Of a DNA stretch of 64,000 bases, positions 1 to 12,798 are shown in pieces (the first letter of the stretch is position 1; every line of letters begins with the position of its first letter). Position numbers and translations under genes: made by a program. Source of the stretch: Suillus spraguei (taxonomy: Eukaryota > Basidiomycota > Agaricomycetes > Boletales > Suillaceae); NCBI GenBank assembly GCA_016800925.1, contig JABCPU010000090.1:62001-126000 (forward strand), given 5' to 3'. The notes under the pieces were generated by a model. The model saw only the letters and a list, made by a program, of their open reading frames with translations. It did no database searches and was not told the DNA's origin.

Positions 1-1710
1 TCGACTAGCTTTTCGTGGCTGCCTTCACAATACTTGATCATGTAGTTATCAGCTCCACGGTCAGTATTTAGCATCAGGTAGTCTGTTCGCGGAATCAGCC
101 ATCAGGAAGAATATGGCGGAGAGGGTATCACCAAGTATCACAAGCCTAGTTCAGAGGGGAATGCAGCATGAGAACCTGTGACGGAACTTGAACCAACAAC
201 GTACTTTTCTAGCTCTTCTCTAAAACTTTGTTGAAGCGCTCGCGACCAATAAAATGGACGTCCAGATTCGTTGTCTTCAGTAACGTCGAAAAGAGCACGT
301 TCTTCCTCTGGGTCCTCTTCGTCTATGTCTTCGTCACCAGTCCTTCCGCAGATTATTTTCAATGCGCTAAGAAAACGCTTCGTAGGGAGACCTTTGCGGT
401 GGGATGAATCGTCAAATGTGTCTGCGATAGAGCGGCCGGGCCAAGGATGTTTCCGTAGGAAATCTGATGCATCTGATAATTTGGAGGTGAGTTTATGTAT
501 AACAAGTAAGTAAAATAAACACAACCAGTGTATCCATGCAAGAAAAACTGCATGCTTCCTATCTTTTCGGGTAGTGGTTTACCTTTCTTGGCTGCACTTC
601 GGTCAATCCAGTCGTAGAAGAAAGCCTGAAGCACAATGATTTAGCCAGGAATTCCAGAAAGCATACCATGAACTCACAGGGCTAGATAGTGAGACAAGTT
701 GTGTACGAGGGACAATATTAAGCCCAAGACGTTCGTCAAGCAGGGATCCTGCAGCCTCTGAAATGTAACTGAGGACAGTAAGTGTCATACGGGATGAGCA
801 ATGGTTCCAAGTTGTATAGAATTACCTGAGATTGGGTATCAGACAAGCCCGTCCGAATGGGATTATCCATCTAAATTGCCGATGTAGCCACTTCGTAGTC
901 TGAAAAATCTGTAAGTGAAGGTCTGGTCGGGATTTTAAAGACAAGCACTTTAGGATTCAAGCGCCCATAAGGTTCCTCATCTTTAGGCTTGAATACACTA
1001 CATATGACGTATGATGAGTTGTTGCGAATGTGACTGAAGCACGATACTTACGCAACTGTCTGCACTCTCCCATCGACTTTCGCACGAGCAAAGTAGGATC
1101 CAGAAGACCCTTTCACGATCATCTTGGGGTGAATTCCAGCCGATATGGCATTTCGCACTGATTGTGTTAAACTGTTGACCATAAGCTCGGCATTGGATTC
1201 CTAATAATCCTGGCTTACTTGTCGAAAGTCGCCTGGGACATGGGAGGTTTGTGATCAAGCGTTTTGACCTGTGAACCAAGATATTACCACCAGTACATGA
1301 CAACAGGAACCATGCAGAGCATGCATTTCAAGAGTAAAAACCATAAGGCTTACCATGGATTCGCTTCCACTCCCAACGGCAAAAGGTGACGCACAAGGCT
1401 CAAAGACACTCTGCCATATCTCCTTGCGAGAGTAATCTTCGACTTTCTTTTTCCGCTTGACTTTCTGCGCAATAGATTCAGTCCACCTGGAGACGTGCGT
1501 TAGCTCGAGACTAATATTGTAATTCAGCAAGCCCCTCACTTACCTTTTGAATGCATTGTCTAACTTTCGCAAGTCTATATGTCCTGGTTTGCGTGCTCGG
1601 GCACTGCGTCCGCGGGTAGCCTTAGCAAGATCCTCCGTATTTTGTTCCTCAATGATAGTTTCATCTACAACATCTTGGGGCAACTGTTGATAGCCAGCAG
1701 TGTGGGGCAT
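1..1710 (-). CDS. LSB6: Type II phosphatidylinositol 4-kinase (LSB6-like), 3' end outside the window
   Basis: Phosphorylates phosphatidylinositol to PI4P on endosomal, vacuolar or plasma membranes. The start is the ATG at 1708-1710 (MPHTAGYQQLPQD), and the exons join cleanly through introns. After a basic N-terminal region come the nucleotide-binding stretch GSSGSYFARAKVDGRVQTV (about 1140-1050), VFKPKDEEPYGRLNPK (about 1000-945), TKWLHRQFRW, SEAAGSLLDERLGLNIVPRT, FFYDWIDRSAAKKGKPLPEK and the catalytic-loop segment NTDRGADNYMIKY near positions 60-20. These are hallmarks of type II PI 4-kinases, distinct from the PI3K-like type III enzymes. No frame break is visible. The gene is cut by the window edge soon after the catalytic loop, so the activation segment and C-terminus are not seen. 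Identification by motif is strong; the symbol follows the yeast homologue. Confidence 0.93.
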
Positions 1711-2881
1711 GATGAATCCTGGGAACTGATAAATCAGACGCCTGTACGAAGGCCGTTTTTAATGATTGTTCGTTGCGTAAGGTTGATATGAGCCTCCAGC
1801 ACCGTGCTCTTTAGTGAGCTTTAAGAGTTGAGGCCACGCGTGTTCAGCACTTGCCGAAGCCTTACCACGTTAAACTCGTAACTTAATATAGCCACGAGGC
1901 TGTAACTTATGTCACAGGCTGTGTCCCAACGAAATTCCGTCAAACCGAAATATTTATCCGGACTCGTCGACTACATTGACCAAAGGCCTTCATGCAACGC
2001 TGATTATTACTAAATTAATTGACAATTCAAAAAATAGTATCGCTGGGCGACACTTGGACATATATACCGAATGTATCATTGAAATTCACTTGTCACAGTA
2101 TATTGGATGTTGTAAATTCAGCGTTGTATATTGTGTCTTCTAGGCAGCAGACCTCAATATACAGTACATATTACATCATTTGGAGACCATGTGTAAGTGG
2201 CGAGGACCAACGATAGTGCACAAGTGACAAAACCCGGAGGATGAAGCAGAGCCAGAGTTGCAGCAATGATAATCATGATAATGCACTAGGGTGAGAAGAA
2301 AGCCGGTATACTTATTGTGGTACCAATGCGAAAGCAGACTCGGTGGAGTCTGAGATCTGAGGCCTACCGTTACCCGTACTATATATGTAGTGCATGTGAC
2401 TAGTCTAGAAGGAAAACTCACTCCTGGCAACTGGTGTGCAATGTAATATGCAAAAGATCAGTGTGACAGACGTGACCGGCACCGATACTCCACCAGAAAT
2501 CAGCAAAAAATCATGTTCACATAGAGCAGCTACGAATCTATAACGGTGAAAATCCGTAGAGAAAATATGATGTGGCTGAGGAGTTACAAAAGGTTTATTG
2601 AAAATTTTGCAGAACCCCAGGAGTTATAGTATTCCAGAATTGAGATGAAGTTCGTATGTTACGGCGGGGAACTTTATAGTAAGTGAATGGGGAACGAAAT
2701 TTTAGACGTAGCTCGTTGATATATATTTAAGGGGCGCGACCGACATCAGGGTAGCGCAGCCCATTGGCCTCTTCAGGCTTGCGCTCGGATCAGCATGCTT
2801 ATCTTCTCCCCCTCGTAGTTATCTTGGTTTCTTCGGCTTCCTCTTTCCGGATTCCAACAGCGTGTCCAATTCGGATTGGTA
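1711..2881. other. Intergenic region, no gene recognised
   Basis: This lies between the start of the PI4K gene and the 3' end of the first transporter gene, both on the minus strand. Short open frames at 2019-2216 (+) and 2176-2430 (-) have no family resemblance or splice context. An AT-rich TATATATTTAA stretch lies near 2720. I see no RNA gene or repeat. Confidence 0.5.
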
Positions 2882-4325
2882 CTACTTGTTCAGCATAAAG
2901 TTACTGAGATGTATCTGACGTGTAGCCATATGACTGGTTTCCGCAGGTTTTATGCTGTCGTTAATATCAAATGGCAAGAGTGGAGCTGCGATATCTGGCG
3001 CAACAAATATGGACCTGTCGATGACAGCTAGGCTGGTTCTGGCAAAGATACTTAGCCACAGAATAAAGACAATAACTATCAGAAACGGTACTAATTAGGT
3101 TTAGAAATGGGTGATAATGTATATTCTGACCTGTCCACGCTGCGCCAAATCCACGGAAAATGTCGCTGTTCAAAACGTTTCCAAGCTGCACAGAGAGAAG
3201 CGCAAATACAGCATTCGGGAAAATCAACCCTAGATACGTGATGGAGAAGGGTACGCCTCTCTCCTTTTTGAGCACGCTGAATATGATATTGGAGGAAATG
3301 ATGATCCAACAGATGCCCATCGACCATAGGATGTAAGCTCCGCAGAGACAGAACAAGTATATAATCTGCCCTCCTGCTGCTAGTATCTCCGGGAAAGTGC
3401 CCGAGATGTACAGCGGAAGGATTTTGGACAGGTTCTTGCCATTAATAAGTAACGAGTATCCTCCTTGACCGAAGGGGCCCAATGTGACAAAAGCAGACAG
3501 GATAAGTTGCTTCTCTGGCGGACCGCTTATGACAAGGCGTGCGAGGTACACCGTGATCATCATCAAGGCGAAACTGAGACCAATGCTAACCATAGTCAGC
3601 GAGAACAGGGCTGTTAACATGGCGAGCTTTGTCGACTGAGCTATGAGTGCAGCGGACAGTAAACCGCCGGTTGAAGATGCAACGATAAGACTGATAGCCG
3701 GGAGTAGCCATAAAGCAGTCATGGTATGAAGTGCGTGTTTCTGCTCTACCATCCTGTTGGCCACACCATCAGTGATATGCCACTAAAATTCGAACTTCTG
3801 CACTTACATCGCATGCAGCATTCCAAAAGCGACGAGGTACGACGCAATGGAGTCGAGCCACCAGAAACCCCAAAGGCTATATAGAAAACCAGTGCCTCCA
3901 AAGTTCCATTCTTGTTGGGCTACCTATAACCAAGGTAAGACCATGAAATGTACACACAAACGAACAATGGCAAGCTTACCACTGCCATATTAATCAACGT
4001 CGCAGCTCCCGCTGGAAATGTGCCCATGAGTGGGCCTTGACTTGGATGTCGGATCATCTTGAGCCAGGTGTCAGGGAACATCATGTATCTCGCGATGGTC
4101 ACCCCAGTAAACAAGACAAAGAGCAGGAGATTAAGTAAAAAAATGATCAAAGTGACGACCTTGATCGCCGGACTACCGTTTCCGTACGGAAATGCGTGGA
4201 CCAGGGCAGATGTACCCCCAGTACCCATGATCACTGTATACCAGGCCCAGGTAAAATTCCTGTTGCGCATCTGTCAGGAGGCTACCATGGATGATTTTTG
4301 CACGTACCGTATACATTCTCTCCAT
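2882..4325 (-). CDS. SSU1/TDT-family (SLAC1-like) transporter, copy 1
   Basis: A multi-pass plasma-membrane protein of the tellurite-resistance/dicarboxylate (TDT) family, which in fungi includes the sulfite efflux pump SSU1 and malate transporters. A short first exon starts at ATG 4323-4325 (MERMYT) and splices to NFTWAWYTVIMGTGGTSALV, the characteristic first helix. Later exons give MIRHPSQGPLMGTFPAGAATL, FWWLDSIASYLVAFGMLHAM, ALWLLPAISLIVASSTGG, LGPFGQGGYSLL and YLGLIFPNAVFALLSVQLG. The last exon encodes VPFLIVIVFILWLSIFARTS and ends at the stop 2882-2884. The spliced protein is about 415 residues, with roughly ten helices and no frame break. The N-terminal tail is much shorter than in copy 2. 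Its substrate (sulfite, malate or other) cannot be read from sequence. It is followed upstream by a paralogue in the same orientation. Confidence 0.88.
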
Positions 4326-5532
4326 GATTTACGCAGCTGAGGTACCCCCTGCATATTAACGAGGCTAATCGATTTCTGAAAACAGACTAAATATCTGCAC
4401 CCAAGGGGAGATGCTCACACGTCCGCAAGGTATGGTTCACAGTGGAAGGCCAGCGGTACGGTCAGACAGCGAATAACGTGGATGAGCCTATGGGATTCGA
4501 TGGTACCGTAAACGACCAACTATATATAAGAATTCGTATCGTGCCCGGTGTCCAATAGTCGCAAGTCGCGTCATCGGCCGTTGCGTCATAGTCGTCAAGC
4601 TAAGTACACACAGTTCCCTATAGCTTCCAAGATTTATCATCATGGACTCATCATGAATGCATTCCAATGTGTGTCAGCTCAAAGCCAGCTGTACAGTTCC
4701 GAACGATGTTCCGGAGTCAGAGTTTTTCACTTGATAAAGTTTTCATGAGCATTTATGGGCATGGGTTAACGTTGTGGGCATAACCTTCGATTAAACAGGA
4801 AAAGACTGGTGCCCCTCGATTCTCTGCCCCTAGCGAGGACAAGCTGTAATTTTGTGGAGGAAATCGTTAAATTATACGACCAAACAAACACTACAATTTG
4901 CAGGTACTCACTGATGACTACAGTAGCGGAGACCCAAGAACGTACCACAGCATAGTGAATATAGATCTGTCATAGACGTGGCGTTGCTGGTGAACTTATC
5001 ACGATTTGATATACGCCACAAGCCTCACCGACCGCTTTGTCAGTGCGACCGTAGTCTATACTGGTGACCAGGTCATCTATGAGCAGCTTGCCTCATAGCG
5101 GACTGGTCACGAGTCTAACCGTAGCCAATCATAGCTATATGCATTCCATTCCTTTGGTGTCCCATGACAAGTTGACAACACAGCTTATGTGCCACTTACA
5201 CATCGCAAGTCTATTTCAAGTCTGTGACAAATCTACTCGGCTCTCCGTCGGTACATACTTACAGCTCTGTGGGAGTGATTCGGGATAACTCAGCGTGAAG
5301 TAGTTTCACACCTGCCTCCATGCCCGTCTTGAGGAAAATGAAAGGGGAATCTGCTTGCAAGACTCAACACACCGGACACTGACGAGGATATAGAAGGCAC
5401 ATTTTGCAGCTTGGGTATAAATCAAGTCTATATTACGTTACGTTACTAGAAGGCAGTAGACCTGCAAGATGCCTCACCTCAAAGATTATATATAGGAAAG
5501 TTCGAAAAATCTAAATCTGTCCGACAGCATAT
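4326..5532. other. Intergenic region between the two TDT transporter genes
   Basis: About 1.2 kb separates copy 1 and copy 2. It should hold the promoter of copy 1 and the terminator of copy 2, but no motif decides this. TATATATA-like runs occur near 4520 and 5485. The short open frames here (4548-4748, 5064-5288) look like chance ORFs. Confidence 0.45.
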
Positions 5533-7067
5533 TCAGTCTTTCACACCGTCTGCGCTTCTCGCGTCCCTCATCTGTTCCCCTATCATGATCTCTTCTAGAC
5601 ACGGGGCGTCAAATATACGACCACTGGGGACCATCTGTATTGTAGGCAAGGCAATGCATACCCACAATATCAGCGTCCCCACCGAATATATTGAACCCCA
5701 CACGCGAAAGAACGTCGACGAAAATGTTGTGGCCAAGGCCAAGTTGAGATTTGCGTATACTCCCTGTGAAAATCGGATTGAGCACATCCACCACTAAAAA
5801 GCTGTCGATACGCACATTAGGAAATACTGTTCCCCAGAATGACAATTTGAATTCAATGCGTTCCCGGCGAAGGGTGTAGCCAAGAGCGAGCATCGCAAAG
5901 ACTATCCACATACTCGCCAGTGACCATAGAACCATAGCACCAACCACACATATCACCTCTACTACTTCACCGGTTCCAGGCTGCCGCAACAATCCGCCGG
6001 GATCGCCATAATTCAGAGGTAATAGTGAACTGAAAGAGGATCCTAGCTTTAAGAGCGCATATGCTGCCTGTCCACAAGGACCGATGGGAAGAAAAACGGA
6101 CAAGATTGATGCACCTGTGGGGTAACCGTATACGACCAACCGAAGGATGTATATCGTGAATAGCATGAGGGAAAGGCTGAGACCTATTGTAACCATGCAC
6201 GCGGAGAACGTTGCAGTTAGCAATGCATACGAGGGGGAGTAGACCTGAAGCGCTGGCACAAGCACGCCTCCAGAAGAAGATCCGACGACAAGGGTCACGA
6301 CAGGAAGAAGCCAAACAGTCGTCATAGACTTAAGCGAATGTTGTTGGAGAGTAATCCTGTAGGACTTATGTCAACCCCAGCTCTTTTCCGTGATTCTTGA
6401 ACCCGGTACTTACATAACGTGTATCATTCCAAAGCAGCACGCCATTGAAATCGCAACGTTGATCCACCAACATGCCCACACCGTATAGATAAACGGCTTG
6501 CCTCCAAAACCGTATGTCTGGAATATGTCGCTACAGGCGACGTTTATTAACGTAGTTGCGCCCATCGGAAATGTGCCAATATACAAGCTTTGTGCAGGAT
6601 GTCGTATCATGTGAAACCAGATGCCAGGAAAGAAAATGTATCGGACTGCAGTGATGGCGCTGAAGAGCAGAAAGAGCACTAGATTGAAGAAGAAAAAGCC
6701 GAGAGCAAACCCTCGCATTACTGGCGAGTCACCTGCATAAGGAAAGTTGTGGAAAAGTATGGCAATTGAACCAGTCCCTACACAAGATATCGTCAACACA
6801 ACGCATGGGTAAGCGTATTTTGGCTTACCCATTGTGACAGCAAACCATGCTGGAGTAAAATGTCTGAGGATGCTAAGTAAGGCTTTCGCACTTCAACCGG
6901 TGGACATACCGAATAATATCTTTCAATGATTTCTTACGAAGAGTACTAGTTGTTGTGTTGACGTCTCTGATACTCATAGTACGAGTGTCGAGAGCGTGTG
7001 AGTTGGCAGGCGTGCGACGCTTGTCCGACTGGGCACCTCGAGGTCTCATGGAACTGGCCATCCGCAT
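5533..7067 (-). CDS. SSU1/TDT-family (SLAC1-like) transporter, copy 2
   Basis: A paralogue of the adjacent gene. The start chosen is ATG 7065-7067 (MRMASSMRPRGAQ), giving a basic cytoplasmic tail of about 55 residues. It splices into ILRHFTPAWFAVTMGTGS, the first helix with the family MGTG motif. Further segments are FHNFPYAGDSPVMRG, MIRHPAQSLYIGTFPMGATT, VWACWWINVAISMACCFGMI, TTVWLLPVVTLVVGSSSGG, FLPIGPCGQAAYALL and WGTVFPNGVYANLNLALATT. The last is split by an intron (acceptor TTTTCACAG). The stop is at 5533-5535. The protein is about 440 residues with about ten helices. An extra loop of about 15 residues follows LLPLNYGDPGG. The reading frame is intact. The likely role is anion (sulfite or organic acid) efflux; the substrate is not determined. 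Confidence 0.88.
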
Positions 7068-7300
7068 CAAAATGTTGTTGCGGAATCCTTGATCAAGTGA
7101 CTCCTAGAGAAATTAGCAAAGAATCGGAGACGTGACTTTTAATTATTTGAATTACCTACTTAAGTCTACACCGCCACTGATCAAATTGCCAAGGACAAGG
7201 ACAAGATACGACAGAGAGGTATAGCGAGTACTAGTGTAATCATGTCAAGGTATATGTAAAACAGAAGAAAATCGGTCGACAGAAGGTAAGATAATAAGAG

Positions 7301-8996
7301 CTACACATCCAAGTCATCCAAAGCACCCTTTAGCCATTGATGTTCGCGCACTTCGTTGATTTTGGCACGTAGCTGAGGGTTGGGTTCAAGACACCTACTC
7401 ATGAGATGTAGGCACGATCCGCCAAGTCTCCTCCCTGGCAGCTCGGAGAGGACGATGTGCCCCGCAATGGCGTCCGCTTCAGTAGGAAATGGAGACATTC
7501 CAGTCAACAAATATGACATTAGCACGCCGAGGGTCCAGATCTCCGCGGGCGCGGCTTGGTAAGATCGCTTAAGAAGCACTTCAGAGGCAGCGTACGCAGT
7601 AGTACCAAAGAAGAGTTTGTAGTATGGGGACGGTTCGTTGGGGTTCTCTATTGCGGCACTGCCGAAGTCTATGAGTTTGACCTAGACATGACGTCAATAA
7701 AAATAATAACTTAGTAAAATAGAACTCTACCTTAAAGTCTTTGTCGATGACAAGGTTTTCATCTTTAATATCTCTATGATAAATTCCTTGATTACTGAGG
7801 TAATGTACCGCCTCAACCACCTGGGCCATGATATACCGAGCTTGTTTTTCTGACAGGCGCTTGTGTTTTGTCTGTTCTATGCATTCAAAAAGGTCGTGCG
7901 AGGGGCGGCGCGTATAACAAGGACGAGGTGGTTCGAGGGTAGACGTCTTGCGCGTAAGATGAAGTGAGTGATACTGCAAGTCGTGGTTTAAGGGTGAATC
8001 GCATCCTTCCACCAGAATTGAGGCCGGGAGATGTCCTGAATCCTGCGGGGGGGTGTCTGGCTCGGAATCCGGAACCGAAAATTCAGATGCAGCGGGAGAT
8101 AATATGGGGGGTGGCGAGCTGGAGTGCGGGATGATAATGTCATCGAGTGGAGAATGCACATGAGAATCATGCGATTTTTTTCGTTTGTGCCACGGAGAAC
8201 CATGAAGTTCTTGAACCTGCTGTTCACTGAGCGGCGAAAAAACCAATATCGCATAAGCATGACTTACGAGGTAGAAAAAGAGCTCATCCTCGAAGAATTC
8301 GAGACACTTGATGATATTTTCGTGCTCTATGACATGAAGTACCAGGACTTCCATGGGGATTCGACCATAGACCTCGTCCTTCATCCACGCCTGCTCCGGG
8401 ACCTTCTCTTTAATGATGAATTTGACAGCGACCTCAACGTTCTCTTGGCGATCGACTGCGGTCATTACAAAACCATATCCACCTGAGCCAAGTTCATCAC
8501 AAAGGCGGTAATCATGAACAAAGGTCTCGAGAAGCCTGTGGTCTTCCGGAAATCGAGGGGAGTAGTTACGGCCCAAAAGAGATGCTGTGTGAAGAGCAGG
8601 AGCAGATGCAACTGGTAGAGGAGACTCTATTATTGAGGATGGAGAAGGAAATTCATTTTCATACGAGAGCAAGAGGGATCGCGTTTCGACGGCATGAGCG
8701 AATTGGGACGGCGAAGAGTAATAGTTTGATGAATTGATAACAGATGAAGAAGATACAGGAAGAGGTGGGAGGTATGGACAAGGCAGGTCAAGATTGAGAT
8801 ATTCCGAGATGTTGTTGCCGTTATCTGAAAGAAACTCGGCGCGATCTCCATCCTTTGGATCCCGGCGTCCAATGAGTGGGCTGGAGAGACTCGCGTCTGG
8901 ACAGCGGAACTTCTCATGGCCAGAATCACGGCCATTAGTGAACAGTGCAGCTAAACGACGAGAGCTCGGCATTTTGAGGGTCAAAGGTGATGGCAT
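7301..8996 (-). CDS. Ser/Thr protein kinase with large catalytic-domain insert (PAS-kinase/CAMK-like)
   Basis: Start ATG 8994-8996 (MPSPLTLKMPSSRRLAALF); stop at 7301. The spliced protein is about 530 residues. A Ser/Pro-rich N-terminal region of about 165 residues precedes the kinase domain: glycine loop ELGSGGYGFVMTA, lysine motif VAVKFIIKEK, HENIIKCLEFFEDELFFYL, catalytic loop YHRDIKDENLVID, then VKLIDFGSAA after an intron, GTTAYAASEVL and AEIWTLGVLMSYLLTG. A 51-base intron after FFYL must be removed to give VQELHGSPWHKRK; being a multiple of three it leaves the frame open if retained. Between HGSPWH and the helix before HRD sits a Ser/Pro-rich insert of about 110 residues. The overall style resembles fungal PAS-type/CAMK kinases, but no PAS domain is visible. 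Substrates are unknown. Confidence 0.85.
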
Positions 8997-10144
8997 GGAG
9001 TAAATCAGAACTGATGAAGTGCAAAGCCGCGATAGGATGTAGCTTGTCCGTTCAATTGTGCTGATGGCGGCGAGATGGAAGTGTTAGTTCAAGAGATTTG
9101 ATGTTGAACCACATCGATGGAAGTGGCTTTCTCGGGATATACCACTTGGAATGCAGAGAGTGCGCCAACCGATCCAAAGCAGGCAAGGTTCGTCCCAGTG
9201 GCACAATTATCACAAATCTGCTTGTTCATCCATTTCTTGTTTCCTGGGTATTTCTATGATTGCTATCATGCATTATAATCTGATATGCACATTCATAATC
9301 GGACTAGAGGGAGATGAACCGATACAATAGAGGTGGCCTGAAGCTCATCAAACTGAGTTACCAAATGGGGAGAGTCGCTGACTTCAAACCTAACACCTAA
9401 TACTATTGTGAAGAGGTGCAAACCATCTCTTCTGAATGGAACCTGCTATTAGTTAACCTCATAGATATCTAATCCGTCTTTCTTTGTTCTCTGTATCTGT
9501 CGTTATCTCTCGTTGTGTTTACGGTTGGAGTCGGAATTGTATTTGTAATCACAGTTGAATTTCATAACGCGAAGGCCGAGCGCTCGCACTCATTACATGG
9601 TACTTGGATATAATCTTCATCGCATTCGACTCAAATACTATGCGGTACAAACACTACGAAAGTCCAGGCTGTTACAAATACAATCACTCGGTATCGAAAG
9701 GGTGTATGAACGAGTCCGAATCTTTTTTTGTTAGACCAGTCATGACTCGGAGATGGAAATGGTCGATACAAGAACAGGATGACGCTGAAACACGGGTCAG
9801 TCCATCTTTTTATTTGCGTGTACTCTCAAGTAGAATGTCTAGTTTCAGATCAGTAGGCGTCATGTTGAATATTTAGAGGTGCGCACACTTGTGGGGTTTC
9901 ATACAATGCTATACAGGTGTCGTCGCAGACAGCAAGAACAAGCGTTCTTGATCTTTGTCTTGTGCATAGGGACTAGCTTGAGGTTGTTCTCTGGAGTGTC
10001 GAAAATGCTAAGTTGCTTAAGCTTATTCTGTCTTAGTTAGAAACACGATCCTCGGTAGTCAAGGAGGATTCTCGAATCATAAATACCTCCCTGAAAGACT
10101 AGTGAGCATTAGTGAGCGCGCAAAGTTCAACATAGTTAGTACCT
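8997..10144. other. Intergenic region, no gene recognised
   Basis: This is the upstream region of the kinase gene and the 3' flank of the decayed DUF6535 locus. A 90-codon plus-strand frame at 9604-9876 has biased, non-conserved-looking sequence and no introns or family match; I treat it as chance. Confidence 0.4.
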
Positions 10145-11882
10145 TCATCCACGGTAGGCATTGAGATGTTTACGGTTCCGCTTGAGCTCACTATTAAAGT
10201 GTGGACGTTGGCGTAGTCTGTCGTCCTGCTCTGCGTTCCTCGTTCGTGATCTTTCGCTTGGTTTGTCAGGGCACAAATGGCGCGGATGTAGCAGAAATCT
10301 CGATCGTTGTGTCAGGTCCAGTGTCGTATGCTGTCTAGCCGTCCTTAAGACGCACAACAGTTAAAAGATCGCGGGAAAGCTCATTCAGGAGTTGTGCGTG
10401 AACGCCCGGTGTCATCGAGGCATTTGTCATGAAGCTAGTTCTTCTTGAGTTTCAGAAACAACTCTAAGCGTGGCATGCCGGACTCATGGAGGTCTGGCGG
10501 AGTGCATACAGTCAATGAGCGAGCTGATGTAGGACGTCCGCTTGGTAGAACTCCCTAGTCCATGCATGGCGCTCAGTGCAAGCAAAGTATCACCTGTTTC
10601 AGCGTCTGTACCGTGCACCTTATCACTAGCCAGGTAGTCTACGAGCCAATCAAATTCTTCACAGCTGGGTTCACGCCCGTCGCTACCGATCACTGTACCA
10701 AATCAGATCTTCATCGTCCAGGCGTAAAAGTCGATGGGACCGTCTGTGAACAACCATGATTCTCAGAGCAGTACGTGCACTGACCTGAAGCTTCGGTCAA
10801 GTATCTTCTTCCTGTGGATTCTTGAGTCGATGATAGGTGGCCTGTCCAGCCATGAACGCATCACGAATGAAATGAGTCTTGTGGTTGACTGAAATTTATC
10901 ATCCCAAAGTAACACTAGAAGTGCCTGGTTGATTTTCACCGTCTGGGCACAAAGATGGGTCATGGCTTTGCCATACCTTACATATAACTCTTCTCTGTCA
11001 TGACACGCCTCGAAAATATCGCGTGAACGTGCGAAGGCCGCATCGCGATTCAGCAACCAGTGCACGAAAAGTATCATTGTAACCGCAGCCTCGATAATTT
11101 CAGGGTTCGTTGAGGTCTCCAGTACCCAGTGAATGGCGGATGATTTGGTAAATATGTTACACGTCAATGTCAATTTGTCCGGAATTTTTTTGGCAAATAG
11201 CCACAAATAACTCTGGCCCTGATCTCTGGAAAGGACTGTTGGGACGTAACGCCGCTGACAAGAGGATAAGTGCTCGCGTGGAAGATAAGACTGAAAGTTG
11301 TGGTGCAGATGATGATACTGGATATTGTGGTCTGCTGAGACTCGAGAGGTGGAAGATCAGGAGTGAAATATAGAGTAGCACCAGGAATACCTGCAAGATA
11401 CTCTGCAGGCGGAAATATTCCACTACATCTAGCCTCATCCGCCTTTCTATGTCACGTACTTCAAGAGACCCTCGTACTCGAGCTGCATTGTAAGAGTTCA
11501 GCTATTGTTTGCACAAGACAGCCCAAAGATGGCCAAGGCACTAGATGTGAGGCTAGCACAGGCAATTGTTTGCATCCAGACAGTGGAAGAGGAAAATCCC
11601 GTAAATGAGGAAAGAGTATTGATGTGAGATGCAGAATTTGGGTCGTTAACACTGATCTGAATCTGATAGTGGAGGAGGGCATTGGCAGTGTCTCCTGGAT
11701 CAAGCTGCATTCCAACGATAAAAATAAAGTTGACGGCCGAGAATGAACCAGCCTAGTCCAATCATTAGATTTTCAGTGAGACATAAAAACCAACGTACAA
11801 AAGTCAGGACAATGCTCATTTCATCATTCGCACGCCCGAGGAAGTCGTCATCGTACTCAGTCGAAACTTTCTTATATGTCGC
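10145..11882 (-). pseudogene. DUF6535-family membrane protein, decayed copy
   Basis: Fragments of a DUF6535-type basidiomycete membrane protein lie in order on the minus strand. They are DDDFLGRANDEMSIVLTF, an intron, then AGSFSAVNFIFIVGMQLDPG; LQVFLVLLYISLLIF; SSAIHWVLETSTNPEIIEAA; and a C-terminal piece with DGREPSCEEFDWLVDYLA and LSAMHGLGSSTKR. The frame is broken repeatedly. A G is missing at 11522-11524 (FG|AVL), the expected Trp of a KQW motif reads TAG (11502-11504), the frame shifts twice around 11250-11345, a TGA replaces a sense codon at 10484-10486, and another shift follows near 10430. Five or more lesions including two nonsense changes make this a genuine pseudogene, not a single error. 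No N-terminal exon was recognised. Family function is unknown. Confidence 0.82.
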
Positions 11883-11986
11883 CTAGAATTTTGACTGGTC
11901 ATGTATAAGCTCTACCATTGGTCGAACCTCACAAAGTACGAAAGGTGCAGCACATAGCTACTTGCGGGCTAAGGGACATTAAGGAC

Positions 11987-12600
11987 TTAACAATAAATGT
12001 GATAGATGTTGAATGCACGATGCGAGACAAAGGTAAGTGAATACCAAACGCTCGGCTTCCATGTTGTGTTCCCATTGCTTATCGATCTTGAAAATATATC
12101 CGCTGCTTGTGCATTGTTGTTGCCACTATCTCGATTTCGGAGCCATCGTGAATCACAGCAAGGAGGTTGGTGGCATGCCCATTCAGTCGTACAACTCGCC
12201 CTGACCGATGTGTTGGAGTGGAATGTAGGATTTCGTCGACGACAATAATGTGGCGGATGATGAAACTCGGATGGTTGAACGATATCACCTCCTTGAGTTG
12301 AGTTGATGAGCATACATATACCTGCCAAGTGCGGAATCAAAGGACTCGGGGACTTGATTATCTTTCACGCCGATGACTTGGAGATGACAATTTCAGTAAA
12401 CGAATATCAAGCTCATGTGCTGACCAACGCACCTTTGACCTTGACAGATCAGCCCTCCAAGGTACCAATGATGGCTAAGTGGAAGGCCTTGACGAAGTGA
12501 TGCGAACCAGTGGCCTTGTCAATGCGCTGAGAAACGAGACAAAATGAAGATGAGCATCAGTAAGGACAGCGAAATAGTCGATGACGGAGATGAGCTCGTT
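11987..12600 (-). other. Degenerate coding-like sequence, unidentified
   Basis: Minus-strand fragments with protein-like composition appear in shifting frames, for example QRIDKATGSHHFVKAFHLA (near 12500), QVIGVKDNQVPESFDSALGR (near 12350) and HRSGRVVRLNGHATNLLAV (near 12200). They are separated by stops and do not splice into one product. The last fragment may belong to the WD40 remnant just upstream. I cannot assign a family; it is most likely another gene remnant in this decayed block. Confidence 0.35.
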
Positions 12601-12798
12601 TTAGATGTTCCTAGCGGGGTGTATGAATGGGGTGATCGACCCTGAAGGTACATATCATAGATATAGCGGAAATTTTCAAATTCAGACGTACTGGATAATC
12701 AAGTTATTACATAGTCAAGGGAAGGAGCACGTCCTAGAACAGGCAAGCTTTGAGACGACAATATTGCTAGTGACGTACGAGACGAATGTATACACTTA

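Noticed and set aside
9604..9876. A 90-codon plus-strand open frame that could be a small gene
   Set aside because: No intron, family motif, promoter or signal peptide; similar lengths arise by chance throughout the window.
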